From Amycolatopsis sp. MtRt-6 (GTDB lineage: Bacteria; Actinomycetota; Actinomycetes; Mycobacteriales; Pseudonocardiaceae), in the NCBI RefSeq assembly GCF_017308975.1, contig NZ_JADWPD010000008.1:62001-126000 (forward strand): DNA of 64,000 nucleotides. Reading direction: 5' to 3'. Made by a program: the position numbers and the translations under genes. This document shows positions 42,103 through 53,527 of the stretch, in pieces. Under the pieces are notes generated by a model that saw nothing but the letters and a program-made list of their open reading frames with translations, had not been told where the DNA came from and made no database searches. Position 1 is the first letter of the stretch. Each line of letters begins with the position of its first letter.

Positions 42103-42821
42103 CGACGCCCGTCGGCTTCGAGCGCGAAGAACAGGAAGCTCGGGAAGGTGTCGAGGATTTCGAAGTCGCCGGGGAACAGCTCCCGGGCGGCCGGCACCGG
42201 GTGGGGTTCGCTGATGACGGCGATCCGGAAGCCGGCCGCGGTGAAGGCGTCGGTCATCGCGTGCAGCGGCTTGTTCCAGAACGTCATGCGTGCTTTTTCG
42301 CCGTGGAGCTCGAACTCGTCGGTCCAGGTGTAGGGCTCGAAGTAGTCGGGCCGGGGCCCCTCGTGGCGGTGCGTGAGGTTGACCATCATCGGGTGGTTGA
42401 CCGAGGCGATGAGCCGGCCGCCGGGCTTCAGCACGCGCTTGAACTCGGCGAGGGGTGAAGCCCAGTCGCGCAGGTAGTGGAGCACGAGGGACGCGATGAC
42501 GTCGTCGAACTCGGCGTCGGCGAAGGGCAGCGGCTCGGCCAGGTCGGCGACCCGCAGGTCCGCGTCCGCACCGAGCAGCGTTCTCGCGTGCGCCAGCATG
42601 CCGGCGCTCTGGTCGATCCCGGTGACGACGGCGCCTCGCTCCCGCAGCGCCGCGAACAGCGGGCCCGAGCCGCAGCCGGCGTCGAGAATCCGCCGTCCGG
42701 CCACGTCACCGGCGAGGGCCAGGGTCGCCGGCCGCTCGTAGTAGGCGTTCATCAGGCTGGATTCGTTCTCGGCCGTGTAAGCCCCGGCGAAGTCGTCGTA
42801 CGCGGCAGTCATGCGGCCCAT
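42093..42821 (-). CDS. Class I SAM-dependent methyltransferase
   Basis: 242 aa; a second ATG at 42812 is possible. Motif I ILDAGCGSGPLFAAL, acidic loop VTGIDQSAG, then LRVADLAEPLPFADAEFDDVIASLVLHYLRDW (motif IV) and FKRVLKPGGRLIASV. This is a Methyltransf_11-type enzyme; the acceptor is unknown (ubiquinone/menaquinone-type and small-molecule enzymes look alike). It is cytoplasmic. It starts beside the response-regulator stop on the same strand (10-bp gap). Confidence 0.87.
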   Translation of the reverse strand: MGRMTAAYDDFAGAYTAENESSLMNAYYERPATLALAGDVAGRRILDAGCGSGPLFAALRERGAVVTGIDQSAGMLAHARTLLGADADLRVADLAEPLPFADAEFDDVIASLVLHYLRDWASPLAEFKRVLKPGGRLIASVNHPMMVNLTHRHEGPRPDYFEPYTWTDEFELHGEKARMTFWNKPLHAMTDAFTAAGFRIAVISEPHPVPAARELFPGDFEILDTFPSFLFFALEADGRRYC

Positions 42822-42831
42822 GCTGCCCGAA

Positions 42832-43485
42832 TCAGGGCGACGGTGCCACGAAGCCCGAGTCGTACGCGCGGATCACCGCCTGGGTGCGGTCCCGCGCGCC
42901 GAGTTTCGCGAGCACGTTGCCCACGTGGGTCTTCACCGTCTGGACACCCACGTAGAGCTCGCCCGCGATCTCCACATTGGACAGTCCACCGGCCATCAGC
43001 CGCAGCACTTCCCGCTCGCGCTCGGTGAGCCCGGCGCCGGCCAGGCCGTCACCGGCCGGGGCGGGGGCGTGCCGGGCGGCCAGCCGGCGGATGGCCGCCG
43101 GGAACAGCAGGGATTCACCGGCGACGACGGTCCGGACGGCGGCGACGATCTCCTCCGGCCGGGCCCGCTTGAGCAGGAAGCCGCTGGCGCCGGCGACGAG
43201 CGCGTCGTAGACGTAGTCGTCGTTCTCGAAGGTGGTCACCACGATCACCTTCGGCGGCTCGTCCACAGTGGACATCAGGTGGGCGGTGGCCCGGATCCCG
43301 TCCACGGCGGGCATCCGCACGTCCATCAGCACGACATCGGGCCGCAGCCGGGCGACCAGGCCGGGCACCTCGGCACCGTCGGCGGCCTCGCCGACCACGG
43401 TGAGGCCGGCTTCGCTGTCGACGATCGCCCGGAGCCCGGCCCGGATCAGCGGCTCGTCGTCGACCAGCAGCACACCCACGCTCAT
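42832..43485 (-). CDS. NarL/LuxR-type response regulator
   Basis: 217 aa from ATG 43485 with GGGGGAGAGAG upstream. Receiver: VLLVDDEPLIR (acidic pocket), phospho-acceptor in VVLMDVRMP, Thr in VVTTF, Lys in FLLKRARPEE. The C-terminal LuxR helix-turn-helix is LTEREREVLRLMAGGLSNVEIAGELYVGVQTVKTHVGNVLAKL. It lies just downstream of its histidine kinase on the same strand (64 bp). Targets are unknown. Confidence 0.95.
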   Translation of the reverse strand: MSVGVLLVDDEPLIRAGLRAIVDSEAGLTVVGEAADGAEVPGLVARLRPDVVLMDVRMPAVDGIRATAHLMSTVDEPPKVIVVTTFENDDYVYDALVAGASGFLLKRARPEEIVAAVRTVVAGESLLFPAAIRRLAARHAPAPAGDGLAGAGLTEREREVLRLMAGGLSNVEIAGELYVGVQTVKTHVGNVLAKLGARDRTQAVIRAYDSGFVAPSP

Positions 43486-43549
43486 CACTCTCTCCCCCTC
43501 TCCGTCCCGCTCCCCCATCGCCGCTCCACCGGCAACTCGCCGCCGCCAC

Positions 43550-44776
43550 TCACCGCCCGCTCCCCCACGGCACCCGCACCTTGACCACCCACCGCTCGTC
43601 CTCCGGCCCGGCCGACAGCTCGCCGCCGAGCACCGCCACTCGCTCGGCCATCCCCCGCAGGCCACGGCCGCCGCCAGTGCGGCGCGGGCCGCTGCCCAGC
43701 GGGTTGGCGACCCGCGCGCGCAGGTCGTGTGCCGCCACCTCGACGACCACCGTCACCGGGACCCTACCGGCGTGGCGCACCGCGTTGGTCAGGCATTCCT
43801 GCAGGATCCGGTACACCTCGCGGGACACCACCGGCGGCACGGCGGCCAGGTCTCCGCCCAGGTCGGCGGTGACTTCGGTACCCGCGAGCCGGGTCGTTTC
43901 GACGAGCGCCGGCAGCGCGGTCAGCGTCGGCTGCGGTGTCCGGCCGGCCGTCTCCTCGCGCAGCAACCCCAGGACGTGGTCGAGGTCGTCGAGCGCGGTG
44001 CGGGCCGACTCCTCGATCGCGCCGAGGGCACGCTCGGTGAAATCCGGGTCGGTGCGCAGCGTCCGCCGGGCCGCGCCCGCCTGGACGGTGACGACGCTCA
44101 GCGCGTGCCCGACCGAGTCGTGCAGCTCCCTGGCCAGCCGGTTGCGTTCGGCGAGCTGCTCGGTCCGCCGTTCGAGCCGGGCGATCCGGTCGGCGGCGGT
44201 CGTCCCGAGCAGTGCGATCGCGGCCCGGCGCAGCAGCCCGCCGACCACGCAGACGGCGTAGACCAGCACGACCAGGCCGATCAGGAAGACGACCGGCAGC
44301 CACACCGACGCCCAGCCCGCCGGCACGGTGACGGCGTCGCCCTCGCCGGTCTGGACGAGCTGCCCGGTGAAGACGGCGCCGATCGACAGCCCGATCGCGA
44401 CCGGGGCGGCAAGGCTGAAGAAGCTGACGACGAACCCGGCGCCGACGTGCAGCACGAACATCACCGCGGCGCGCCGGCGCCCGGCGCGGGTCTGGGGTTT
44501 CGCGGGCGCGTCCGGCACCGGGTCGTCGAGCAGCTCGCGGACCGCGGTGGACTCGAGGACGTGGACGGCGGGCAGGAACGCCGTCCCGGCCAGGACGGCC
44601 AGGGTGAGCAGACCGCCGACGAGGACGGCGCGGTCCAGCGTGGTGACGAACGGCAGCAGCGACGGCACGGCGACCGCGGAGAACAGCAGGTACGGCACGC
44701 TGATGGCGCCGCCGAGGACGAGGTAGACCCAGCGGCGGTAGGTCGCCTTGCTCGTCAGCGGCCGGAAGATGCGCAC
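43550..44776 (-). CDS. Sensor histidine kinase, HisKA_3 type
   Basis: 408 aa from GTG 44776. Four hydrophobic segments lie in the first ~190 residues (including YLVLGGAISVPYLLFSAVAV and WLPVVFLIGLVVLVYAVCVVGG), with no large extracellular domain. Dimerisation/phospho-acceptor helix: RNRLARELHDSVGHALSVVTVQ (His in ELHDSVGH). ATPase: ILQECLTNAVRHA (N box) and GGGRGLRGMAERV (G box). It pairs with the NarL-type regulator downstream. The signal is unknown, but the membrane-embedded input resembles cell-envelope stress sensors. Confidence 0.93.
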   Translation of the reverse strand: MRIFRPLTSKATYRRWVYLVLGGAISVPYLLFSAVAVPSLLPFVTTLDRAVLVGGLLTLAVLAGTAFLPAVHVLESTAVRELLDDPVPDAPAKPQTRAGRRRAAVMFVLHVGAGFVVSFFSLAAPVAIGLSIGAVFTGQLVQTGEGDAVTVPAGWASVWLPVVFLIGLVVLVYAVCVVGGLLRRAAIALLGTTAADRIARLERRTEQLAERNRLARELHDSVGHALSVVTVQAGAARRTLRTDPDFTERALGAIEESARTALDDLDHVLGLLREETAGRTPQPTLTALPALVETTRLAGTEVTADLGGDLAAVPPVVSREVYRILQECLTNAVRHAGRVPVTVVVEVAAHDLRARVANPLGSGPRRTGGGRGLRGMAERVAVLGGELSAGPEDERWVVKVRVPWGSGR

Positions 44777-45061
44777 CGGCCGATCTTCGCAGCCGGACGC
44801 GGTGCGCGCCTCCCTCTTGCGGTGGAACGGCCCGGCGTCAGTGCGCCCGCGCCGCGCTTGACCAGCTTCACGTCCGTGACCGTCGCCGCCGAAGCCATTC
44901 AGAGAGCACTTGACCGCATTACGCGCGATCAGGTCAGAAGGTAACCACAGTGCGGCCACGGCCGAAAGTCGTTCCCTCGCGGGAGGGAGCCGCCTCCCGC
45001 CGTCGCGTGAGCCGCGCGCGGTGTCCGTCGTGATCTGCTCGGCGACGGCGAAAGGGAACCG

Positions 45062-47002
45062 ATGGACATCTTGCTGGGCCTGCTGACCCTCCCCCTGTAC
45101 GTGCTCGTGCTGTGGCCGCTCGTCGCCGCGGCCCGGCGCGTGCTCGGCGTCCGGATCGGGGCCGTGCGCGCCCTGTGCGCCGCCGCGTTCGGGTGGCTCG
45201 TCGCCGGCGGCATCGGGCAGGCGTTCCCCGTTTCGCTGCTGCACAACGGCGGCGCGGCTCTCGGCCTGCTGATCCCGTTGGCGGGCAGCGCTTTCCTCGC
45301 GACGCTGATCTTCCTGTTCGTCGCGGAGCTGGCGCTGCCGAACGGCTTCGGGTTCGGCCGGCTGCGGGGCCGGCTCTCCCGCACCCGCCGGTACGCGCAG
45401 ATCAGCCGGATCGCGGTCAAGCACGGCCTCGGCCGCTACCTGACCGGCCGCCGGGAACCGGGCCGCACGCGCCACGCCAAGCTCGCGCGGTCGCTGCGCC
45501 AGGCACTCGAAGAGGGCGGCGTGACGTTCGTGAAGCTCGGCCAGCTGCTCTCCACCCGCGCGGCCCTGCTGCCCCCGGCGTTCGTCGACGAGCTCGGCCG
45601 GCTGCAGGACCGGGTCGCGCCCGCCCGCGCCGACGCCGTGTGGGCCGTGCTGGCCGCCGAGCTCGGGGGCTCGCCCGACGACGTCTTCGCCGAGTTCGAC
45701 CCCGAACCCCTCGCGGCCGCGTCGGTCGCCCAGGTCTACCGCGCCAAGCTGCACAGCGGCGAAGACGTCGTGGTCAAGGTCCAGCGCCCCGGTGTGCGGG
45801 ACCAGGCCGAGCGCGACATCGCCATCGTCCGGCGGGTCGCCGCGGCGCTGGAGGACCGCGCGGACTGGGCGCGGTCGCTCGGCGTCGCCGACCTGGCCGC
45901 CGGGTTCGCCGACGCGCTGGCCGAGGAGCTCGACTTCACCATCGAAGCCCGCAACATCACCGCCGTCGCCGCGACGGGCTCCCCGGACGTCGCGCTCCCG
46001 AGAGTCCACAAGGGACTCTCGACCGACCGCGTGCTGGTCATGTCCCGCCTCGACGGGAAGCCGCTCGCCACGGCGAAGGATTCCTTGCCGGCGGCCGAAC
46101 GCGAGCGGCTGGCGCGCTCGCTCCTGCGCAGCCTGCTCGACCAGGTGATGACCGGCGGCGTCTTCCACGCCGACCCCCACCCGGGCAACCTCATGCTGCT
46201 CGGCGACGGCCGGCTCGGCCTGCTCGACTTCGGATCGGTCGGCCGCCTCGACGCCGGGCTGCGCGACGGCCTGCAGAACCTGCTGCTCGCCCTCGACCGC
46301 GGCGACCCGGCGGCCCTGCGCGACGGGCTCCTGGAAGTCGTCGACCGCACCGGCGAGATCGACGAACAGCGCCTCGAACGCGCACTCGGCGCCCTGGTCG
46401 CCCGGCACTTCGGCCCCGGCCGCACCCCGGACCTCGACCTGTTCACCGGCCTGTTCCGGGTCGTCGCGGACTTCCGGCTCAGCGTGCCACCGCCGGTGGC
46501 CGCGGTGTTCCGCGCGCTGGCCACCGTGGAGGGCACCCTGGCCGCGCTGGATCCCGGCTTCGACGTCGTCGCCGAATCACGCGCGTTCGCCGTCGAGCAG
46601 GTCGGCGCCGGGCTGCGGCCGGGCCCCCTCGGCCGCAGCGCGGCCGGCGAGCTGACGGCGCTGCTCCCGGTGCTGCGCCGCCTCCCCCGCCGCATCGACC
46701 GGATCGGCGCGGCGCTGGAGGAGGGCAGGCTGTCGGTGAACGTCCGGCTGTTCTCCGACGAGCGCGACCGCGACGTCGTCACCGGCCTGGTCCACGAAGC
46801 CCTGCTGGCCTTCGTCGGCGCGGCAACGGGGTTGATGGCGGTGTTCCTGCTGACCGGCTCGGGCGGGCCGCGCATCGCCGCGGACCTGACGCTGCACCAG
46901 GTGTTCGGCTACAACCTGCTGGTGATCAGTGCGCTGGTGGGACTGCGGCTGCTTTTCGTCGTCTTCCGGCGCTCCGGACGAGCGTCACGATCAGCCCGGT
47001 GA
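45062..47002 (+). CDS. AarF/UbiB (ABC1-type) atypical kinase
   Basis: 646 aa. Two N-terminal membrane helices (about 3-25 and 70-95) are followed by an ABC1 kinase core: KxGQ motif VKLGQLLSTRAALL, Ala-rich loop PLAAASVAQVYRAKL, catalytic Lys VVKVQRPG, HADPHPGNLML and LLDFGSVG (metal Asp). Two C-terminal membrane helices end it. In UbiB/COQ8 these proteins support quinone biosynthesis by ATPase action; in actinobacteria the partner is probably menaquinone or another lipid. The 3' end overlaps the convergent signal-peptidase-like gene by 77 bp. A 285-bp gap upstream shows no gene. Confidence 0.92.
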   Translation: MDILLGLLTLPLYVLVLWPLVAAARRVLGVRIGAVRALCAAAFGWLVAGGIGQAFPVSLLHNGGAALGLLIPLAGSAFLATLIFLFVAELALPNGFGFGRLRGRLSRTRRYAQISRIAVKHGLGRYLTGRREPGRTRHAKLARSLRQALEEGGVTFVKLGQLLSTRAALLPPAFVDELGRLQDRVAPARADAVWAVLAAELGGSPDDVFAEFDPEPLAAASVAQVYRAKLHSGEDVVVKVQRPGVRDQAERDIAIVRRVAAALEDRADWARSLGVADLAAGFADALAEELDFTIEARNITAVAATGSPDVALPRVHKGLSTDRVLVMSRLDGKPLATAKDSLPAAERERLARSLLRSLLDQVMTGGVFHADPHPGNLMLLGDGRLGLLDFGSVGRLDAGLRDGLQNLLLALDRGDPAALRDGLLEVVDRTGEIDEQRLERALGALVARHFGPGRTPDLDLFTGLFRVVADFRLSVPPPVAAVFRALATVEGTLAALDPGFDVVAESRAFAVEQVGAGLRPGPLGRSAAGELTALLPVLRRLPRRIDRIGAALEEGRLSVNVRLFSDERDRDVVTGLVHEALLAFVGAATGLMAVFLLTGSGGPRIAADLTLHQVFGYNLLVISALVGLRLLFVVFRRSGRASRSAR

Positions 47003-47690
47003 ACCCGGCGACGAACAGCACGAAACCGCCGACGATCCACCACCGCAAGGTGGGCAGGATCGAGTCGGTGAACGGCGCACCCTGCAGGCCGGCGTCGGTG
47101 AACGCGGTCACCGCGGGCAGCGAGTCCGGGGTGATCACGGTGCCGGTCGCGACCACGAACCCGGTGACGCCGGACAGCTGCACGGGACTGCGGAACCGCG
47201 AGTCGTCGGAGTTGCCGCGGTTGTCGCCCTCGACGAAGACCGTGCCCTCGGGCACCTTGGCCGAGAACTCGAAAAGGCCTTCGTAGCCCGGGGTGATGTA
47301 GGGCTCGGTGATGGGTTTGCCGTTGACCGAGAGGTGCTCGTCGGTACAGCAGGCGACGGTGTCGCCGGCCACGCCGACCACCCGGACCACGCTGACACCG
47401 GGGTGCCCGTCGGTGGCATACGCCCCGCCCTCGATGACCACCACGTCCCCGCGGTGCACTTCGCCGCCGTTCGCCCGGCGCACCACGAGCCGCTCGTCCG
47501 GCTGCAACGTCGGGCTCATGTTCTCGCTCGTCTGCACGTACGCCTGGTACCCGACGGTCAGCCGGACGACCCCGTAGAGGCCGGCGCCGACACCGAGCAC
47601 CATCAGGGCCACCATCACCAGCACCATGGGCCACGAGCGGCGGCGCGGGGACGATTCCGGCGGCGCGGGTGGGAACGACATTTCGGTCAC
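46926..47690 (-). CDS. Signal peptidase I homologue lacking the catalytic Ser and Lys (S26 pseudoenzyme)
   Basis: 254 aa from GTG 47690; ATG 47681 is possible. One N-terminal membrane helix (about 21-43), an extracytoplasmic S26 domain, and a C-terminal helix (about 218-240). The box-B motif normally S-x-S-M-x-P-T-L reads SENMSPTL, with N57 in place of the catalytic Ser. The box-D motif normally KR-x-x-G-x-x-GD reads VVRVVGVAGD, with V102 in place of the catalytic Lys. Box E is intact (GDNRGNSDDSR). The fold is therefore kept while the Ser/Lys dyad is lost. It may bind signal peptides or another ligand without cutting. Non-catalytic role is inference. Confidence 0.85.
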   Translation of the reverse strand: MTEMSFPPAPPESSPRRRSWPMVLVMVALMVLGVGAGLYGVVRLTVGYQAYVQTSENMSPTLQPDERLVVRRANGGEVHRGDVVVIEGGAYATDGHPGVSVVRVVGVAGDTVACCTDEHLSVNGKPITEPYITPGYEGLFEFSAKVPEGTVFVEGDNRGNSDDSRFRSPVQLSGVTGFVVATGTVITPDSLPAVTAFTDAGLQGAPFTDSILPTLRWWIVGGFVLFVAGFTGLIVTLVRSAGRRRKAAAVPPAH

Positions 47691-47843
47691 GAAGATCTAT
47701 CGCGCCCTCACGTGCGGCGTTACCCCGTGCGCGCGGGGCGTACCTGATCACCGCGGCGAGGATGCGGCCGAAGTGGACGTCCGGCCGGAGGGTGGCCACG
47801 AAGCCGTACACACCCAGCGCCACCACTCCGCCGCCACGGGCGC

Positions 47844-47861
47844 CGTATAGGTCGTTATACG
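47844..47861. promoter_or_regulatory. Inverted repeat in the gap before sufT 3' end
   Basis: CGTATA (47844-47849) and TATACG (47856-47861) form a perfect 6-bp inverted repeat with a 6-base spacer, AT-rich for this genome. It sits between the pseudo-signal-peptidase start (minus strand) and the suf terminator. Its position 154-171 bp upstream of that gene makes an operator possible but uncertain. Confidence 0.35.
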
Positions 47862-47865
47862 CCAA

Positions 47866-47891
47866 ACGGGCCACCCTGGAGGGTGACCCGT
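47866..47891 (-). terminator. Terminator-like hairpin after the suf operon
   Basis: ACGGG-C-CACCC pairs with GGGTG-A-CCCGT (47866-47876 / 47881-47891) with one C/A mismatch and a 4-base loop. It lies 15 bp past the sufT stop on the minus strand. Only a short T run (TTTGG) follows on that strand, so it is a moderate terminator. Confidence 0.55.
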
Positions 47892-47905
47892 TCGACAAAC
47901 CGAAC

Positions 47906-48297
47906 TCAGACGGTGAAGCCGAGGGCGCGCAGCTGCTCGCGGCCGTCCTCGGTGATCTTCTCCGGGCCCCACGGCGGCATCCAGACCCAGTTGATCCGGA
48001 AGTCCTTGACCAGACCGCCGGACGTCAGCGCCGCCGACGTCTGGTCCTCGATGACGTCGGTCAGCGGGCAGGCCGCGGACGTCAGCGTCATGTCGATGGT
48101 CGCCGTGTTGTCGGGCTCGACGCGGATGTCGTAGACCAGGCCGAGGTCGACGACGTTGATGCCCAGCTCCGGGTCGACGACGTCGCGCATGGCCTCCTCG
48201 ACGTCCTCGAGCTTGGCGAGGTCGAGGTCCTGTTTCGCGGTGGTCTCGGCGTCGAGGTCGGCGGCGGTACGCCCCTCACGAGTCGCGGTGTCTTCGG

Positions 48298-48301
<4 letters not shown>
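47906..48301 (-). CDS. sufT: SUF system Fe-S assembly factor SufT (MIP18/PaaD-like)
   Basis: 131 aa. A charged N-terminal extension (~25 aa) precedes the DUF59 core: VEEAMRDVVDPELGINVVDLGLVYDI (conserved DPE), MTLTSAACPLTDVIEDQ (conserved Cys), and NWVWMPPWGPEKITEDGREQLRALGF. DUF59 proteins help maturation or delivery of Fe-S clusters. Last gene of the suf operon, with ATG overlapping the sufU stop (ATGA). Confidence 0.93.
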
Positions 48302-50069
<1,768 letters not shown>

Positions 50070-50840
50070 TCAGAGCGCGGCGGGCTCGGGCTTGCCCACG
50101 TACTTGACGTAGCCGTTCTCCTCCAGCTCGTCCGCCAGCTCCTTGCCGCCCGACTCGACGATCTTGCCGCCGGCGAAGACGTGCACGAAGTCCGGCGTGA
50201 TGTGCCGCAGGATCCGCGTGTAGTGCGTGATCAGCATGACGCCGACCTCGCTGTTGGCCTTGTACTCGTTGACACCCTGCGAAACGATCCGCAGCGCGTC
50301 GACGTCGAGGCCGGAGTCGGTCTCGTCGAGGATGGCGAACTTCGGCTTGAGCAGCGCCAGCTGCAGGATCTCGTGGCGCTTCTTCTCGCCGCCGGAGAAG
50401 CCTTCGTTGACCGAGCGCTCGGCGAACTCCTGCGAGATCTCGAGCTTGCCCATCTCCTCCTTGACCTCCTTGACCCAGTGGCGCAGCTTGGGGGCCTCGC
50501 CACGGACCGCGGTGGCCGCGGTGCGGAGGAAGTTGGACATCGACACGCCCGGCACCTCGACCGGGTACTGCATGGCCAGGAACAGGCCGGCCCGCGCGCG
50601 CTCGTCGACGCTCATCTCGAGCACGTTCTCGCCGTCGAGCAGCACCTCGCCGGAGGTCACCTCGTACTTGGGGTGGCCGGCGATGGCGTAGGACAGGGTG
50701 GACTTGCCCGAGCCGTTCGGACCCATGATCGCGTGCGTCTCGCCCGACTTGATCGTCAGGTTGACGCCCTTGAGGATCTCCTTGGCGCCCTCTTCGGTCG
50801 TGACCGAGGCGTGCAGGTCCTTGATTTCCAGCGTTGCCAT
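50070..50840 (-). CDS. sufC: SufC Fe-S assembly ATPase
   Basis: 256 aa. Walker [17 protein letters not shown], signature [13 protein letters not shown], Walker [18 protein letters not shown], switch His ITHYTRIL. SufC is the ATPase of the SufBC2D scaffold in the cytoplasm. It lies 27 bp after sufD and 36 bp before sufS, within the operon. It is of normal length, with no membrane partner. Confidence 0.97.
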   Translation of the reverse strand: MATLEIKDLHASVTTEEGAKEILKGVNLTIKSGETHAIMGPNGSGKSTLSYAIAGHPKYEVTSGEVLLDGENVLEMSVDERARAGLFLAMQYPVEVPGVSMSNFLRTAATAVRGEAPKLRHWVKEVKEEMGKLEISQEFAERSVNEGFSGGEKKRHEILQLALLKPKFAILDETDSGLDVDALRIVSQGVNEYKANSEVGVMLITHYTRILRHITPDFVHVFAGGKIVESGGKELADELEENGYVKYVGKPEPAAL

Positions 50841-50867
50841 TTCTTCGTTTTCCTAAGTCAGAGAGGG

Positions 50868-52076
50868 TCAGGCACCAACGGCTTCGAGCTCGGCCTCGAT
50901 CGCGGCTTCGAGGCGCTCGCGCACCTCGGGGACGTCGATCTTCACCAGGATCTCGTGGAAGAACCCGCGCACGACCAGCCGGCGGGCGGCTTCTTCGGCG
51001 ATCCCGCGCGACTGCAGGTAGAACAACTGCTCGTCGTCGAACCTTCCCGTCGCGCTCGCGTGGCCGGCGCCTTCGATCTCGCCGGTCTCGATCTCGAGGT
51101 TCGGCACCGAGTCCGCGCGCGCTCCCGGGGTGAGCACCAGGTTGCGGTTGAGCTCGTAGGTGTCGGTGGCCTCGGCGGCCGCGCGGATCAGGACGTCGCC
51201 GATCCACACCGTGTGCGCGCCTTCGCCCTGCAGCGCGCCCTTGTACATCACGTTCGACTTGCAGTTCGGGACCGCGTGGTCGACGAAGAGCCGGTGCTCC
51301 TGGTGCTGGCCGGCGTCGGCGAAGTACAGGCCGAGCATCTCGACGTCGCCGCCCTTGTCCGCGAACGTCGCCGTCGGCGAGACGCGGACCAGGTCACCGC
51401 CCAGGGTGATGACGATGTGCTTGAGCGTGGCGTCGCGGCCCAGCTTCAGGTGCTGCTCGGAGACGTGCACCGCGTCGTCGGCCCAGTCCTGGACGCTGAC
51501 CACGGTGACCTTCGCCGAGTCGCCGATGACGAACTCGACGTTGTCGGCGTAGGTGCCGGAGCCGACGTGGTCGAGCACGATCACGGCCTCGGCGAACGCC
51601 TCGGCGCGGACCTGCAGGTGCCCGTAGGCGACCTTCTCCTCGCCCGGGCCGTGGACGCGCAGCACCGACGGCTTCGACGCCTGCGTCTCCTTCGGCACCG
51701 TGACGACGGTGGCCTGCTTGAAGGACGAGTACGCCTGCGCGGCGATCCGGTCGCTCGGGACACCGGCGGCACCCAGCCGCTCGTCGTCGCGGCCGACGGT
51801 CTCGACCTTCAGCTCGTCGGCGGCCTCGACGTCGATGGTGATCTCGCCGGTGGCGGCCGCACTGCCGTCGTGGAGGCCGCGGAGGCGCTTCATCGGCGTG
51901 AAGCGCCAGTTCTCCTCACGGCCGCCCGGGACCTCGAAGGCCTCGACGTCGTAAGAAGTGAACCGCTCCGCGCGGGAGGCCGCCGGGATGACTGTGCTAG
52001 TGCCTCCATCGCCGGCGGGCGAGGCGCCCTCGCGGTGTGAAAGGGCTTCGGAAACGTTGTTCTCGGTAACCGACAT
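50868..52076 (-). CDS. sufD: SufD Fe-S assembly scaffold subunit
   Basis: 402 aa. The N-terminal helical region is followed by a right-handed beta-helix with strands such as VEFVIGDSAKVTVVSVQDWADDAVHVSEQHLKLG and VDHAVPNCKSNVMYKGALQGEGAHTVWIGDVLI. The C-terminal helices FDDEQLFYLQSRGIAEEAARRLVVRGFFHEIL correspond to the SufB/SufD family end. It pairs with SufB and SufC2. Its stop is 27 bp before sufC; its start is two bases from the sufB stop. Confidence 0.95.
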   Translation of the reverse strand: MSVTENNVSEALSHREGASPAGDGGTSTVIPAASRAERFTSYDVEAFEVPGGREENWRFTPMKRLRGLHDGSAAATGEITIDVEAADELKVETVGRDDERLGAAGVPSDRIAAQAYSSFKQATVVTVPKETQASKPSVLRVHGPGEEKVAYGHLQVRAEAFAEAVIVLDHVGSGTYADNVEFVIGDSAKVTVVSVQDWADDAVHVSEQHLKLGRDATLKHIVITLGGDLVRVSPTATFADKGGDVEMLGLYFADAGQHQEHRLFVDHAVPNCKSNVMYKGALQGEGAHTVWIGDVLIRAAAEATDTYELNRNLVLTPGARADSVPNLEIETGEIEGAGHASATGRFDDEQLFYLQSRGIAEEAARRLVVRGFFHEILVKIDVPEVRERLEAAIEAELEAVGA

Positions 52077-52078
52077 GA

Positions 52079-53527
52079 CTAGCCGACGGACCCTTCCATC
52101 TGGAGCTCGATCAGGCGGTTCAGCTCGAGCGCGTACTCCATCGGCAGCTCACGGGCGATCGGCTCGACGAAGCCGCGCACGATCATCGCCATCGCCTCGG
52201 CCTCGTCGAGACCGCGCGACATCAGGTAGAACAGCTGGTCCTCGCTGACCTTGGACACCGTGGCCTCGTGGCCCATGGACACCTCGTCGTTGCGGATGTC
52301 CACGTACGGGTACGTGTCCGAGCGCGAGATCGTGTCCACCAGCAGGGCGTCGCAGACCACGCTGGAGCGCGAGTGGTGCGCCCGCTTCGCGACCTTGACC
52401 AGGCCGCGGTAGGACGTCCGGCCGCCGCCGCGCGCCACCGACTTCGACACGATGGTCGAGGACGTGTACGGCGCGAGGTGCTCCATCTTGGCGCCCGCGT
52501 CCTGGTGCTGGCCCTCGCCCGCGAACGCGACCGACAGGACCTCGCCCTTGGCGTGCTCGCCCATGAGGAACACCGACGGGTACTTCATCGTCACCTTGGA
52601 ACCGATGTTGCCGTCGATCCATTCCATGGTCGCGCCCTCTTCGCACTTGGCGCGCTTGGTGACCAGGTTGTAGACGTTGTTCGACCAGTTCTGGATGGTC
52701 GTGTAGCGGCAGCGGGCACCCTTCTTGACGATGATCTCCACGACCGCCGAGTGCAGCGAGTCGGACTGGTAGATCGGCGCCGTGCAACCCTCGACGTAGT
52801 GCACGTACGCACCTTCGTCGACGATGATCAGGGTGCGCTCGAACTGGCCCATGTTCTCGGTGTTGATCCGGAAGTAGGCCTGCAGCGGGATCTCGACGTG
52901 CACGCCCTTCGGCACGTAGATGAACGAGCCACCGGACCACACCGCCGTGTTCAGCGCGGAGAACTTGTTGTCGCCGGCCGGGATGACCGAGCCGAAGTAC
53001 TCCTGGAACAGCTCGGGGTGCTCACGCAGGCCCGAGTCGGTGTCCAGGAAGATCACGCCCTGCTCCTCCAGGTCCTCGCGGATCTGGTGGTAGACGACCT
53101 CGGACTCGTACTGCGCGGCGACACCGGCGACGAGGCGCTGCTTCTCCGCCTCGGGGATGCCCAGCTTGTCGTACGTGTTCTTGATGTCCTCGGGCAGTTC
53201 CTCCCAGGAGGTGGCCTGCTTCTCCGTGGACCGCACGAAGTACTTGATGTTGTCGAAGTCGATCCCGGAGAGGTCGGCCCCCCAGTTGGGCATGGGCTTC
53301 TTCTCGAAGAGCTTGAGCGCCTTCAGTCGCGCTTCGCGCATCCACTCCGGCTCGGACTTCTTCCCGGAGATGTCGGTGACGACATCTTCGTTCAGCCCGC
53401 GACGGGCGCTGGCGCCCGCCTCGTCGGAGTCCGCCCAGCCGAACGCGTACTTGCCAAGGGACTCGATGGTCTCTTCCTGGCTCAGTGGCGCGGTGGTGGG
53501 AGTGCGCTGCTCGGCAGCGGCAGTCAT
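52079..53527 (-). CDS. sufB: SufB Fe-S assembly scaffold subunit
   Basis: 482 aa from ATG 53527. Family marks: [79 protein letters not shown], and [52 protein letters not shown] (Cys region). It nucleates clusters on the SufBC2D complex. No intein interrupts it; the M. tuberculosis homologue carries one. Its ATG overlaps the sufR stop (ATGA). Confidence 0.97.
   Translation of the reverse strand: MTAAAEQRTPTTAPLSQEETIESLGKYAFGWADSDEAGASARRGLNEDVVTDISGKKSEPEWMREARLKALKLFEKKPMPNWGADLSGIDFDNIKYFVRSTEKQATSWEELPEDIKNTYDKLGIPEAEKQRLVAGVAAQYESEVVYHQIREDLEEQGVIFLDTDSGLREHPELFQEYFGSVIPAGDNKFSALNTAVWSGGSFIYVPKGVHVEIPLQAYFRINTENMGQFERTLIIVDEGAYVHYVEGCTAPIYQSDSLHSAVVEIIVKKGARCRYTTIQNWSNNVYNLVTKRAKCEEGATMEWIDGNIGSKVTMKYPSVFLMGEHAKGEVLSVAFAGEGQHQDAGAKMEHLAPYTSSTIVSKSVARGGGRTSYRGLVKVAKRAHHSRSSVVCDALLVDTISRSDTYPYVDIRNDEVSMGHEATVSKVSEDQLFYLMSRGLDEAEAMAMIVRGFVEPIARELPMEYALELNRLIELQMEGSVG

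Noticed and set aside
44777..45061. Possible small gene between the histidine kinase and the AarF-type kinase
   Set aside because: No frame with a plausible ribosome site or recognisable product was found; it is probably only divergent promoter sequence.
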